Assembly: GCA_020431945.1 (NCBI GenBank)
Contig: JAGQHH010000370.1
Coordinates: 1 to 16,635 of the forward strand
From: Cyanobacteria bacterium HKST-UBA02
Lineage (GTDB): Bacteria; Cyanobacteriota; Vampirovibrionia; Obscuribacterales; Obscuribacteraceae
DNA: 16,635 nt
Direction: 5' to 3'
Shown: positions 7,986-14,287 of the stretch, piece by piece
Position numbering within the stretch: the first letter of the stretch is position 1
How the letters are laid out: the number at the start of each line of letters is the position of its first letter
Program-made: the position numbers and the translations under genes
Notes under the pieces: generated by a model
The model's database searches: none
What the model saw: only the letters and a program-made list of their open reading frames with translations
What the model was told of the DNA's origin: nothing

Positions 7986-8816
7986 GTGAATCCCTTCGAG
8001 TTCTTTCAATCAATCAACACAATCAACGACAAAAGCGCCCATCCGGTCCATAACTCGAGCGAGCTCTTCGCTTCTTTCAACGATGCGAAAAACGCAAATA
8101 CTACCAGTGATTCCGCTAACTCCTTTCTTCCGCTTCTCACCATCGATACTCCGGAAAATATTCAGAACTCCTGCCAGCTACTTCCCTGGAAATTTCCTTT
8201 GCGACCAGAGCAACCGATTTTGATTCCTGAACCTTCTCCAATTCCATTTCCTTCTCCATTTCCTGAATTTAGTGACTTGCCCGAGCTGCCCGGCAAACTC
8301 TCGCCGGCGCCGGAAAGAGAAAGGTCAAATCGGAGCCAGGACGATCCCGCCAGTCCCTCCGGCTCGGACAGGGATTGTCCTGGAACCGACTTGATCGGCA
8401 AACCGATAAAAGAGCTAGACCCTTCGATAAACCCGCGACTGGGATGCGCCCTGGCTGTATCCACAGCCTTGCACGAGCAACATCCCGAAATTCCAGTAAC
8501 CACGAACAACAAAGTTCTGGAAGCAGCCCTCAAGAAAAACGGATATGAGATCGTGGAGACAAATGGTGAGCTCATCGCCGACGACCTCCAGCCCGGCGAT
8601 GTCTTGATCGGCAAGCGTCCTTTTGGAATGCCGGGTCATGCGGCGATCTACAGAGGCAACGGCAAAATCATCGAAAACAACAGCGATACCGGCACCATCA
8701 CCGGTGACGGGGACCTGGGCAAATTCAACAAAGGAATGCACTACCCGGACGGACGCTGGAACAAGAACGGATTCGACAGCGTGCTGGTCCTGCGCCGCAA
8801 GAACGCCACGCACTGA
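7986..8816 (+). CDS. NlpC/P60- or CHAP-like cysteine peptidase domain protein
   Basis: 276 residues from the GTG start at 7986. The N-terminal 130 residues are low-complexity, Ser/Asn-rich, then Pro-rich (PEPSPIPFPSPFPEF near 81-95), and probably disordered. The C-terminal domain at about 135-272 has LGCALAVSTAL with a candidate nucleophile Cys154, LQPGDVLIG at 201-209, and PGHAAIY with a candidate His218 followed by GKIIENNSDTG. This is the Cys...PGD...GH(A/V)A(I/M)Y pattern of papain-like NlpC/P60 and CHAP enzymes, which cleave peptidoglycan peptides. No signal peptide or TM is visible, unusual for a wall hydrolase. It might leave by another route, act on an intracellular target, or be a toxin/effector. 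It lies 87 bp after kinase 3 and may have its own promoter. Confidence 0.72.
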   Translation: MNPFEFFQSINTINDKSAHPVHNSSELFASFNDAKNANTTSDSANSFLPLLTIDTPENIQNSCQLLPWKFPLRPEQPILIPEPSPIPFPSPFPEFSDLPELPGKLSPAPERERSNRSQDDPASPSGSDRDCPGTDLIGKPIKELDPSINPRLGCALAVSTALHEQHPEIPVTTNNKVLEAALKKNGYEIVETNGELIADDLQPGDVLIGKRPFGMPGHAAIYRGNGKIIENNSDTGTITGDGDLGKFNKGMHYPDGRWNKNGFDSVLVLRRKNATH

Positions 8817-8840
8817 GCGATAGCTTTAATAGAGGGACGC

Positions 8841-8864
8841 CTGAGTATCGGAGACGGTACTCGG
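8841..8864 (+). terminator. Stem-loop after the peptidase gene, possible weak terminator
   Basis: CTGAGTATC pairs with GGTACTCGG (9 bp including two G-U pairs) around a 6-nt GGAGAC loop, 25 nt after the peptidase stop. No U-run of useful length follows, so intrinsic termination is doubtful. The rest of the 140-bp gap (8817-8956) shows only weak promoter-like boxes such as TTGAAC at 8884. Confidence 0.35.
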
Positions 8865-8943
8865 GTTGCTTTAAATCGACGGATTGAACTAAACTGGAAG
8901 AAGTAGTTTTAGTCGTCTCGATTGTTGTAGTTGTCTTAGTGAG

Positions 8944-8948
8944 AGGAG
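8944..8948 (+). promoter_or_regulatory. Shine-Dalgarno AGGAG deciding the start at 8957
   Basis: AGGAG is 2 nt from the ATG at 8951 and 8 nt from the ATG at 8957. Only the second spacing is normal. Starting at 8957 gives a signal peptide beginning MRLSTFLL. Confidence 0.6.
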
Positions 8949-8956
8949 ATATGACT

Positions 8957-9931
8957 ATGAGACTTTCAACCTTTTTGCTTATCGTCTTGCTCTGCCTGCC
9001 TATTTTCGCGTCTCCGGCAGCCCGAGCCGAGAGCCCTTTTCTGCCGCCAGGCATAGCCTGGATCCCGACCTGGAAGCAAGGAATCGAAGAAGCCCGGCAT
9101 ACAGGAAAGCCTATGCTGGTCATGTCGGCGGCCCCGCAATGCCACAATGTCCCGGGCGTCTGGTGACCGGGTAAGCAGAACATGGACAGGAGTTACCTGT
9201 CCCAGCCCGAAGTAATAGAAGCTTCAAAAAAATTCGTCTGTGTACGAATGATGACCTATGAAAGCGAAAGCGAAGCATCGGTGCTTCAGTCATTCTGGCG
9301 GCCCGGAGCGCCGCTGGAGAATACGGTCTTCATCATTCTCGATCCTCAGGGACGCCCCCTGATTCGAGGCGATCGCGGACCCCGGAGGATGTTCCGCGAT
9401 TCTCGAGAACTTGCCGACACCATGAACCGGATCTCCCGGTCCTATAACAGCAACGGGCAGCCGAAAGAGTTGCCGGCGGTACCGACTGTGAGACTGGCCC
9501 TCAATGTCGCCGCATGTGACAAGAGACCGCTCCTGATCGTAGTCGCCCAGGACGCCAGCAGGCGAAAAGCCCTGGCGGACAGGCTTGCCACCCTGGTCTG
9601 GCGGGACGAGCTTGCCGGCAAGCTCATCTATGCCACTGCCGCCCCGGGGGAGCTGGGTCAGATCGAAGGAGTCAGCCGAGACAGCACTTATCTTTTCGTT
9701 CTCCCGGACCAGTTCGGGGTGAAAGGAAAAGTAGGCTCGCAGCTGCCTCTCACCGCTACGGCCCGGGATATCGTTCAGGCCACGGACCATTGCGTGGCTA
9801 TCTTCCAGCCGCAATATGTGCCGACGCCACAACAAGTGATGACCGGCGAGCGAATGGGAATTTACTGGCAGACGAAGCTACCGGTGACCGATCCCCATGC
9901 GCTTCAAGCCCAGGCGCAGCACCGGCACTGA
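8957..9931 (+). CDS. Candidate selenoprotein: exported thioredoxin-like protein with in-frame TGA (Sec70)
   Basis: Read through the TGA at 9164-9166, the frame gives 324 residues. Signal peptide 1-24 (hydrophobic core, ARA before Glu25) predicts export. A thioredoxin-like domain follows: TWKQGIEEARHTGKPMLV at 38-55, then VPGVW-U-PGKQNMDRSYL, SQPEV, KKFVCVRMM, and NTVFIILDPQGRPLIRGDRG. Sec70 aligns without gaps with the first Cys of WCxxC in thioredoxin_7-type proteins (W-U-P-G-K-Q-N-M versus W-C-x-x-C-K-x-M/L). The second Cys is Lys73, and Cys62 in an extra loop could be the resolving residue. The usual cis-Pro position appears to be Asn. A second alpha/beta half follows (RPLLIVVAQDASRR...). 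The alternatives are a nonsense mutation or two genes; the second would start at 9182 without a ribosome-binding site. A SECIS-like hairpin and the intact 255 codons after TGA favour Sec. Confidence 0.75.
9164..9202 (+). promoter_or_regulatory. UGA plus bacterial SECIS-like hairpin
   Basis: The TGA at 9164-9166 is followed by 17 nt and then GGACAGG (9184-9190), loop AGTTA (9191-9195) and CCTGTCC (9196-9202), a perfect 7-bp stem. The loop begins 24 nt after UGA and has G at its second position followed by U. SelB-dependent bacterial SECIS elements sit within the coding region just 3' of UGA, with a loop carrying an early G, as in E. coli fdhF (loop AGGUCU). The bulged U of the fdhF stem is absent here. 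The reading frame continues through the hairpin. Confidence 0.75.
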
Positions 9932-9948
9932 AACGACAGGAAAGAGCC

Positions 9949-9968
9949 CGATACCGCTGGCGATATCG
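9949..9968. terminator. Stem-loop between convergent genes, weak terminator candidate
   Basis: CGATA pairs with TATCG, then one mismatch and CG/CG around a CTGG loop, in the 42-bp gap between the convergent thioredoxin-like gene and lexA. There is no T-run on either side. It might serve both genes but is weak. Confidence 0.25.
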
Positions 9969-9973
9969 AAAGC

Positions 9974-10663
9974 TCAGATCCGGCGGAAGAGCCCGACTAC
10001 TGTTCCCTGGATGTTGAGGTCATGGGCGCGCTCAATAAAAATGGGCTCCATGCTGGAATTGGCGGGCTGCAAACGGAACCGGCCGTTCTCTTTGTAGAAG
10101 CGCTTGAGAGTGGCAGTACCATCCTCGAGCAGAGCCACGACAATCTCGCCATTGTGCGGAGAGGGATTGGGCTTGACTATCACGAAATCGCCCTCGTAGA
10201 TGCCGTCCTCGACCATGGAATCGCCCTTGACCTGCAGAGCATAGCAACCACTGCCGGCATAATCGGTCTCGATGGTGAGGAATTCCGGACTCTCATGAGC
10301 GTCGATGGGAGAGCCTGCCGCGATGCGACCGCGCAGGGGAATACCGCTCTCGATGGATACAGGCTCGCGATCGGCAGGACTCTGAGAGTCGTCGCCGAGA
10401 TAATGCCCGCCGGCATTGCCTGCGGCCTCCACCGTCACATATTTGAGCCCTTCTTCCAGAACCGTGAGAGAGCGATTGAGCCCCGACTCCCAGCTGACCA
10501 GACCTTTCTTCTTGAGAGCCGCCACATGCTGGTGGACGGTCATGCGATTCTTCAGTCCCAGCTCCCGGGCGAGCTCCGCCAGACTGGGAGGGAACCCCTT
10601 CTGATCAGTAAGCTCGACGATGGCATTGAGTACATCCTGCTGCCTTGGGGGTAGCGATTTCAT
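9974..10663 (-). CDS. lexA: LexA SOS repressor
   Basis: 229 residues. LexA represses DNA-damage genes and self-cleaves when RecA filaments form. Seen: N-terminal winged helix-turn-helix at 1-66 (PPRQQDVLNAI, GFPPSLAELARELGL, MTVHQHVAALKKKGLV), a 40-residue linker, then an S24-type peptidase domain. The self-cleavage site is Ala116-Gly117 in RGRIAAGSP, the catalytic Ser is 149 (VKGDSMVEDGI) and the Lys is 187 (ATLKRFY). The length is typical to slightly long. The ATG at 10663 is preceded by GGAG 10 nt upstream on the minus strand. It has its own strong promoter and a candidate autoregulatory palindrome directly upstream, and follows the arginase gene on the same strand. Confidence 0.97.
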   Translation of the reverse strand: MKSLPPRQQDVLNAIVELTDQKGFPPSLAELARELGLKNRMTVHQHVAALKKKGLVSWESGLNRSLTVLEEGLKYVTVEAAGNAGGHYLGDDSQSPADREPVSIESGIPLRGRIAAGSPIDAHESPEFLTIETDYAGSGCYALQVKGDSMVEDGIYEGDFVIVKPNPSPHNGEIVVALLEDGTATLKRFYKENGRFRLQPANSSMEPIFIERAHDLNIQGTVVGLFRRI

Positions 10664-10692
10664 GAAATCTCATCTCCACTCCGGAAAAACAC

Positions 10693-10704
10693 ATACGTAA
10701 GTAT
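10693..10704. promoter_or_regulatory. Candidate LexA operator ATAC-N4-GTAT
   Basis: The 12-bp inverted repeat ATAC-GTAA-GTAT overlaps the lexA -10 box. Its 4-4-4 layout matches known LexA boxes of other phyla (GAAC-N4-GTTC in Bacillus-type, GTAC-N4-GT(A/T)C in cyanobacteria). Assignment to LexA is inferred from position and geometry only. Confidence 0.45.
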
Positions 10705-10728
10705 AGTACGACATTCGTCCGGTGTCTA
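10700..10728 (-). promoter_or_regulatory. Sigma70-type promoter of lexA
   Basis: On the minus strand: -35 TAGACA (10728-10723, 5/6), 17-bp spacer, -10 TATACT (10705-10700, 5/6). A T8/A8 tract (10734-10741) lies just upstream of the -35 and may act as an UP element. The same tract directly follows the arginase stop, but no hairpin precedes it, so it is not a clear terminator. Confidence 0.75.
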
Positions 10729-10741
10729 CCCCGAAAAAAAA

Positions 10742-11737
10742 TCAGAGAATGCGTTTGCCCAGACAGGAGAGGACGAGCTCCACCGCGAGCTCGGCGGTCT
10801 GATTATGGATATCTTTGGCCGGGTTGACCTCGGCGATATCGATGGAGCGCAGGAGTTGAGACTCGGCGAGCAGGGTGAGAGCGAGCAGGCTCTCGCGATA
10901 GCTCAGCCCGCCTCGAGCTGCGGTGCTGACACCAGGAGCGGTACCGGGGTCGATTACATCGATGTCGAAGGACAGGTGCAGACCCGATACGTCCGTCCCC
11001 ATGGCTCCCAGAGCGAGATCGGTGACCCTGCCCACACCGAGATGGTCGATATCACGCATGGTGAATGGGGTGATACCCGTCTGATTGATCAGGTCGCGCT
11101 CCGGCTGATCGAGATCGCGTATGCCAATAAGCGCCGATCGGTGTGGCTGCACTTTGGGGGAGAAGCCGAGAAGATCGGTGAGACGCTCGTCGCCCACACC
11201 GAGAGAGACCGCCAGGGGCATGCCGTGGACGTTGCCGCTGAGACTGGTATCGGGGGTATTGATATCGCCGTGGGCGTCGAACCAGACCAGCCCGAAGTTC
11301 TGCTCTTGCTTGCGGTAATAGTTCGAGACCCCGGCAAGGCTGCCGATGGCAAGCGAATGGTCACCACCGATGGTAATCGGGATGGTGCCCCGGCGCAGAC
11401 AGTCCTCGACGATCTCGGCTACCCGCATGCTCACTTCGCCGATCTCAGGAACGCACTTCGCTCCCGATTTCTCGTCGATCCAGCAAAGCGAGTTAGGAAC
11501 GTTGACATCGATCTCATCGGCAACCTTGTAACCGAGTTGCTGAATCTTTTCACTGAGCTCGGCGACTTTCATGGCGGCCGGTCCCATGCTCACACCCCGG
11601 TGAGCGCCACCCAGGTGGAGCGGGATATAGATGAGCGAAACCGAGTCCGTGCGTTTTGCCAGGGGCTCACGAGTGCTGCTTGTAGTAACCTCCTCCGATC
11701 CGTTCGCGACCAGAGACTTGGAGTCGGGTGAGAGCAT
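10742..11737 (-). CDS. rocF: Arginase (ureohydrolase family)
   Basis: 331 residues from the ATG at 11737. Arginase hydrolyses L-arginine to ornithine and urea with a binuclear Mn site. Seen: GVSMGP at 48-53, GGDHS at 124-128, FDAHGD at 153-158, SFDIDVIDP at 256-264, and IAEVNP at 301-306. The metal ligands are His127, Asp154, His156, Asp158, Asp258 and Asp260; Glu303 matches the substrate-contacting Glu of arginases. The retained HG-MPL segment and EVNP favour arginase over agmatinase. About 30 poorly conserved residues precede the first strand. The frame stays open to an ATG at 11797, but that codon lacks a ribosome-binding site and would sit only about 6 nt from the predicted transcript start. 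The ATG at 11737 has AAGGA nearby, with a short 3-nt spacer. Confidence 0.93.
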   Translation of the reverse strand: MLSPDSKSLVANGSEEVTTSSTREPLAKRTDSVSLIYIPLHLGGAHRGVSMGPAAMKVAELSEKIQQLGYKVADEIDVNVPNSLCWIDEKSGAKCVPEIGEVSMRVAEIVEDCLRRGTIPITIGGDHSLAIGSLAGVSNYYRKQEQNFGLVWFDAHGDINTPDTSLSGNVHGMPLAVSLGVGDERLTDLLGFSPKVQPHRSALIGIRDLDQPERDLINQTGITPFTMRDIDHLGVGRVTDLALGAMGTDVSGLHLSFDIDVIDPGTAPGVSTAARGGLSYRESLLALTLLAESQLLRSIDIAEVNPAKDIHNQTAELAVELVLSCLGKRIL

Positions 11738-11809
11738 ATTTCCTTGCGCCTTTCCTTCGTAACACTGTGCAAGCAGATGACATGAATCCACTCGCATAGA
11801 TAAAAGCCT

Positions 11810-11838
11810 AGTGTATAATCTTCCCTGTATTTTGTCTT
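11810..11838 (-). promoter_or_regulatory. Candidate arginase promoter
   Basis: Minus strand: -35 AAGACA (11838-11833, 4/6), 17-bp spacer, -10 TACACT (11815-11810, 4/6). Its -10 overlaps the -10 of the plus-strand promoter by two bases, so the two polymerases could not bind together. Confidence 0.4.
11814..11819 (+). promoter_or_regulatory. -10 box TATAAT for the phasin-like/UbiB operon
   Basis: A perfect TATAAT preceded by TG. The -35 at the right distance (CTCGCA, 11791-11796) is poor, so an activator or extended -10 recognition may be involved. It would give a leader of about 70 nt before the GTG at 11897. Confidence 0.5.
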
Positions 11839-11883
11839 TACCTGCCAGTAGTCCCAGGCTTCGCTCCCCGGGCTCAGTCAGAT

Positions 11884-11888
11884 GGAGG
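11884..11888 (+). promoter_or_regulatory. Shine-Dalgarno GGAGG setting the GTG start at 11897
   Basis: GGAGG lies 8 nt before the GTG at 11897. The in-frame ATG at 11882 overlaps this site, which argues that the ATG is not the true start. Confidence 0.6.
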
Positions 11889-11896
11889 TTGTCACC

Positions 11897-12259
11897 GTGA
11901 TTCGGCCGATGGTAAAAATATTCTTCCTGGGAAGAGCCGCTCTAGAAGTGGGTCGCGAGCGCCTGGAGGACTTCATTGACGCCCTCACCGCCAGAGCCAC
12001 CGAGTACAAGACCTCCGGAAGCGAACGGGTCGGAGAGACCAAAGATCGCATGAAACAAGTCGCCAACGAGATTTCGCAGCATGTATGGCAGCGCTCTGAA
12101 ATTCTCGAGAGCCAGGTCCGGGAGAAAATCCGCCGACAGGTAGCCGATTTCTCTCTGGGCGCCCTGGGCGACTCCACCGAGATCAATGAGCTGAGAGCCG
12201 AGATCGCCACGCTCAGAGCCGAGATTGCCGAGCTCAAGCAGATGAAGGCTTCAGTCTGA
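11897..12259 (+). CDS. Small phasin-like coiled-coil protein
   Basis: 120 residues from the GTG at 11897 (125 from an ATG at 11882). Almost wholly helical and charged: GRAALEVGRERLEDFIDALTA, then a long amphipathic stretch with KDRMKQVANEISQHV, and a C-terminal leucine-zipper-like tail with two exact LRAEIA heptads (also visible as a 21-nt-spaced DNA repeat near 12190-12230). No TM or Cys. This resembles the phasin / PHA-granule-associated superfamily that often sits next to ABC1/UbiB genes in other bacteria, but low-complexity helices make that assignment soft. It could equally be a scaffold or regulator for the kinase encoded 48 bp downstream. Confidence 0.6.
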   Translation: MIRPMVKIFFLGRAALEVGRERLEDFIDALTARATEYKTSGSERVGETKDRMKQVANEISQHVWQRSEILESQVREKIRRQVADFSLGALGDSTEINELRAEIATLRAEIAELKQMKASV

Positions 12260-12307
12260 GAGCATTCGAAAAGATAGCCGTCAGGCGATAATCGCCGGGG
12301 TCCTTCG

Positions 12308-14284
12308 ATGAAAGAGATTCAGTCGGATAGACAAGAGGACGAGGCGGCGGATAAAGCGGAAGAGCAGGGCGCGTCCGAGTCCTTCTCCGATGAGTTCAAA
12401 AGACGCCTGCGCACCAGCACCGGCGCTATCATCAAGCCCAGGCACACACGCCGACAGAAAGACGCCGGTCCGGCCTATCCGGCGGGCACCCCCGTCTATG
12501 ACCCGGCTGTAGCCGACCGCACCGTCAGACCCAACGAGATACTCCGGGACGAGAGGTTCTGGCAGGTGGCCAGGACCCTGACAGCGTTCGTTGCCGGGTC
12601 CATCACTGACAAGTATGGTTACGGACAGGCCAGAGATCTTTCCCAGACCGAGCTTCGCCAGCGCAAGGCGTCCCGGATAAGACAGGCTCTAATCGAGCTC
12701 GGTCCCACTTTCGTCAAGCTCGGGCAGTTCCTGTCGGTGAGACGTGACATCCTGCCTCCGGAGATGGCCGAAGAGCTCGCCCAGCTCCAGGACAAAGTCC
12801 CTCCCTTCGAGCTGAGCCGGGTCAAAGAAATAATCGAGCGAGACCTGGGACGCAATCCCGAGGTACTTTTCGATCGCTTCGAAGAGACGCCGGTGGCCTC
12901 TGCTAGCATCGGACAGGTACACCGGGCCTGGCTCAAGGACGGCACCGCCGTGGTGGTGAAAGTCCAGCGCCCCAACCTGGCTTCCCGGTTCTACCAGGAC
13001 CTGGGGTATATGCGCCTGGTCACCCGTATGGGCTCGGTGCTCAGACCCACCGGCGAGTGGGAGAGCTGGCTGAAATTATCAGACGAATTCGGACGGACAC
13101 TCTTCTCCGAGATCAACTATTTGCAAGAAGGCAAGAATGCCGACCGCCTCCGCACTTTTCTGAAGGACCACCAGGATGTCCGCATCCCGCGGGTGTTCTG
13201 GAAATACACGGGGAAAAGGGTTCTCACCCTGGAATATATACCTGGCATAAAAGTAGATCAGGTAGAAGAGCTCAGGGAGTCGGGCCTGGACCTGGTATCC
13301 ATCGGCAATCGCCTGGTCACCTGCTACCTGGACCAGGTACTGCTGCACGGGTTCTTCCATGCAGACCCGCACGCCGGCAACCTGGCCGTCGATCATCATG
13401 GCAACATCGTCCTCTATGACTTCGGCATGATCGGCCGGATCACCGAGGCTCAGCGCAATGCGATAACCGGATGTATCGCCGCGGTTATCAAGCATGATAT
13501 CGAAGAGCTTATCAAGCACCTGACCGACCTGGAAATTATCAGGCCTGATGCCAGCGTCGAGCCCATCAAGCGCGCAATCAAGCCTTTCATCGAGTATTAC
13601 GCTGGCAAAGGCATCCGCGACCTGGACTTCGGAACCATCGAAGAGGACGTCGACGAAATCGCCACAGACCGCGCCCTGCGCATGCCTCCAACCCTGGCTT
13701 ATCTGATTCGGACAGGCTCGTCCCTGGAAGGCATAGCCCGCACCCTGCACCCGAACTTCTCCTTCGTCGAAGCTGCCAAGCCCGCTTTGAAGAAGTGGGT
13801 TCTCAACAAGCCCGAGCAGGCCGCGCAGGTTCTCAAGCTCATGGGCTCCGCCGAGCAGATGTCCTTGAAAGCCGTCTGGCAGAGACTGACAAGGGTCAAG
13901 AAAGCGACGGCAAGCCCTTTGCAATTCCTGGACAGCACCAATAATGACACCTTGATACCTGATCGAGTCAGGCCGGATCTCGTGCCAAAGCCGCTACCAG
14001 ACCCGGATGAGGTCGCGGCTTTGAAAAGCAGGCTTAATCTTTTAGAAAACGAAATCGCCGAGAAACGGAAAAATGGAGTAAATTTGTTAGTGCAGGCGCT
14101 CTGGTTTCTGTCCTTTGCGCTTTTGTACTTTGGTACCTCTTTGATTCCCGAATACCAATCGTATGCAAAATTTTTCTTGATTGGAAATGGTGTAATGGTG
14201 GCAAAAATATTAGGACACCTCGTAAGATCATCTAAACTTAGAGACGGATCTACTAAGGACTCATCGAGGAGGCAACGGAGATAG
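12308..14284 (+). CDS. ubiB: ABC1/ADCK/UbiB-family atypical kinase
   Basis: 658 residues. These membrane-associated ATP-binding proteins support quinone or isoprenoid lipid metabolism. Seen: a disordered charged N-terminus (1-75); the family signature FVKLGQFLSVRRDILP with K137-x-G-Q140; the Ala-rich loop PVASASIGQ (195-203) in place of a glycine loop; Lys218 in VVVKVQRP; EINYLQEGKNADR at 268-280; HADPHAGN at 351-358; DFG at 371-373; and two C-terminal TM segments (about 592-613 and 620-639). All hallmark residues are kept. Whether the substrate is ubiquinone or another lipid cannot be told, so the symbol denotes the family only. The last 60 codons are clearly more AT-rich (about 39% GC by count over 14041-14220). 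The stop overlaps the next gene's ribosome-binding region. Confidence 0.92.
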   Translation: MKEIQSDRQEDEAADKAEEQGASESFSDEFKRRLRTSTGAIIKPRHTRRQKDAGPAYPAGTPVYDPAVADRTVRPNEILRDERFWQVARTLTAFVAGSITDKYGYGQARDLSQTELRQRKASRIRQALIELGPTFVKLGQFLSVRRDILPPEMAEELAQLQDKVPPFELSRVKEIIERDLGRNPEVLFDRFEETPVASASIGQVHRAWLKDGTAVVVKVQRPNLASRFYQDLGYMRLVTRMGSVLRPTGEWESWLKLSDEFGRTLFSEINYLQEGKNADRLRTFLKDHQDVRIPRVFWKYTGKRVLTLEYIPGIKVDQVEELRESGLDLVSIGNRLVTCYLDQVLLHGFFHADPHAGNLAVDHHGNIVLYDFGMIGRITEAQRNAITGCIAAVIKHDIEELIKHLTDLEIIRPDASVEPIKRAIKPFIEYYAGKGIRDLDFGTIEEDVDEIATDRALRMPPTLAYLIRTGSSLEGIARTLHPNFSFVEAAKPALKKWVLNKPEQAAQVLKLMGSAEQMSLKAVWQRLTRVKKATASPLQFLDSTNNDTLIPDRVRPDLVPKPLPDPDEVAALKSRLNLLENEIAEKRKNGVNLLVQALWFLSFALLYFGTSLIPEYQSYAKFFLIGNGVMVAKILGHLVRSSKLRDGSTKDSSRRQRR

Positions 14285-14287
14285 GCG

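Noticed and set aside
9164..9166. TGA read as Trp or Gly by an altered genetic code
   Set aside because: TGA ends several other genes at well-supported junctions (for example 3837-3839 and 5270-5272), and all catalytic Trp/Gly codons are standard.
9182..9931. Separate second gene starting at the ATG at 9182
   Set aside because: No ribosome-binding site, the start would cut the thioredoxin fold in half, and the preceding 69 codons are in frame and supply the missing strand and helix.
8957..9931. Simple pseudogene by nonsense mutation
   Set aside because: Not fully excluded, but no other lesion exists, the TGA sits at the catalytic Cys position, and a SECIS-like hairpin follows at the right distance.
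10022..10654. 210-codon plus-strand open frame
   Set aside because: Antisense shadow of lexA with no recognisable features.
10734..10741. T8 run after the arginase stop as an intrinsic terminator
   Set aside because: No GC-rich hairpin precedes it; more likely an A-tract upstream of the lexA -35.
11690..11698. GGAGGAGGT on the minus strand inside the arginase N-terminal region, as a start signal
   Set aside because: No in-frame ATG, GTG or TTG follows within the usual spacing.
10805..11731. 308-codon plus-strand open frame
   Set aside because: Fully antisense to arginase, whose metal-site motifs are intact; the translation shows no domain.
13079..13924. 281-codon minus-strand open frame
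   Set aside because: Antisense to the conserved ABC1 kinase core; no features of its own.
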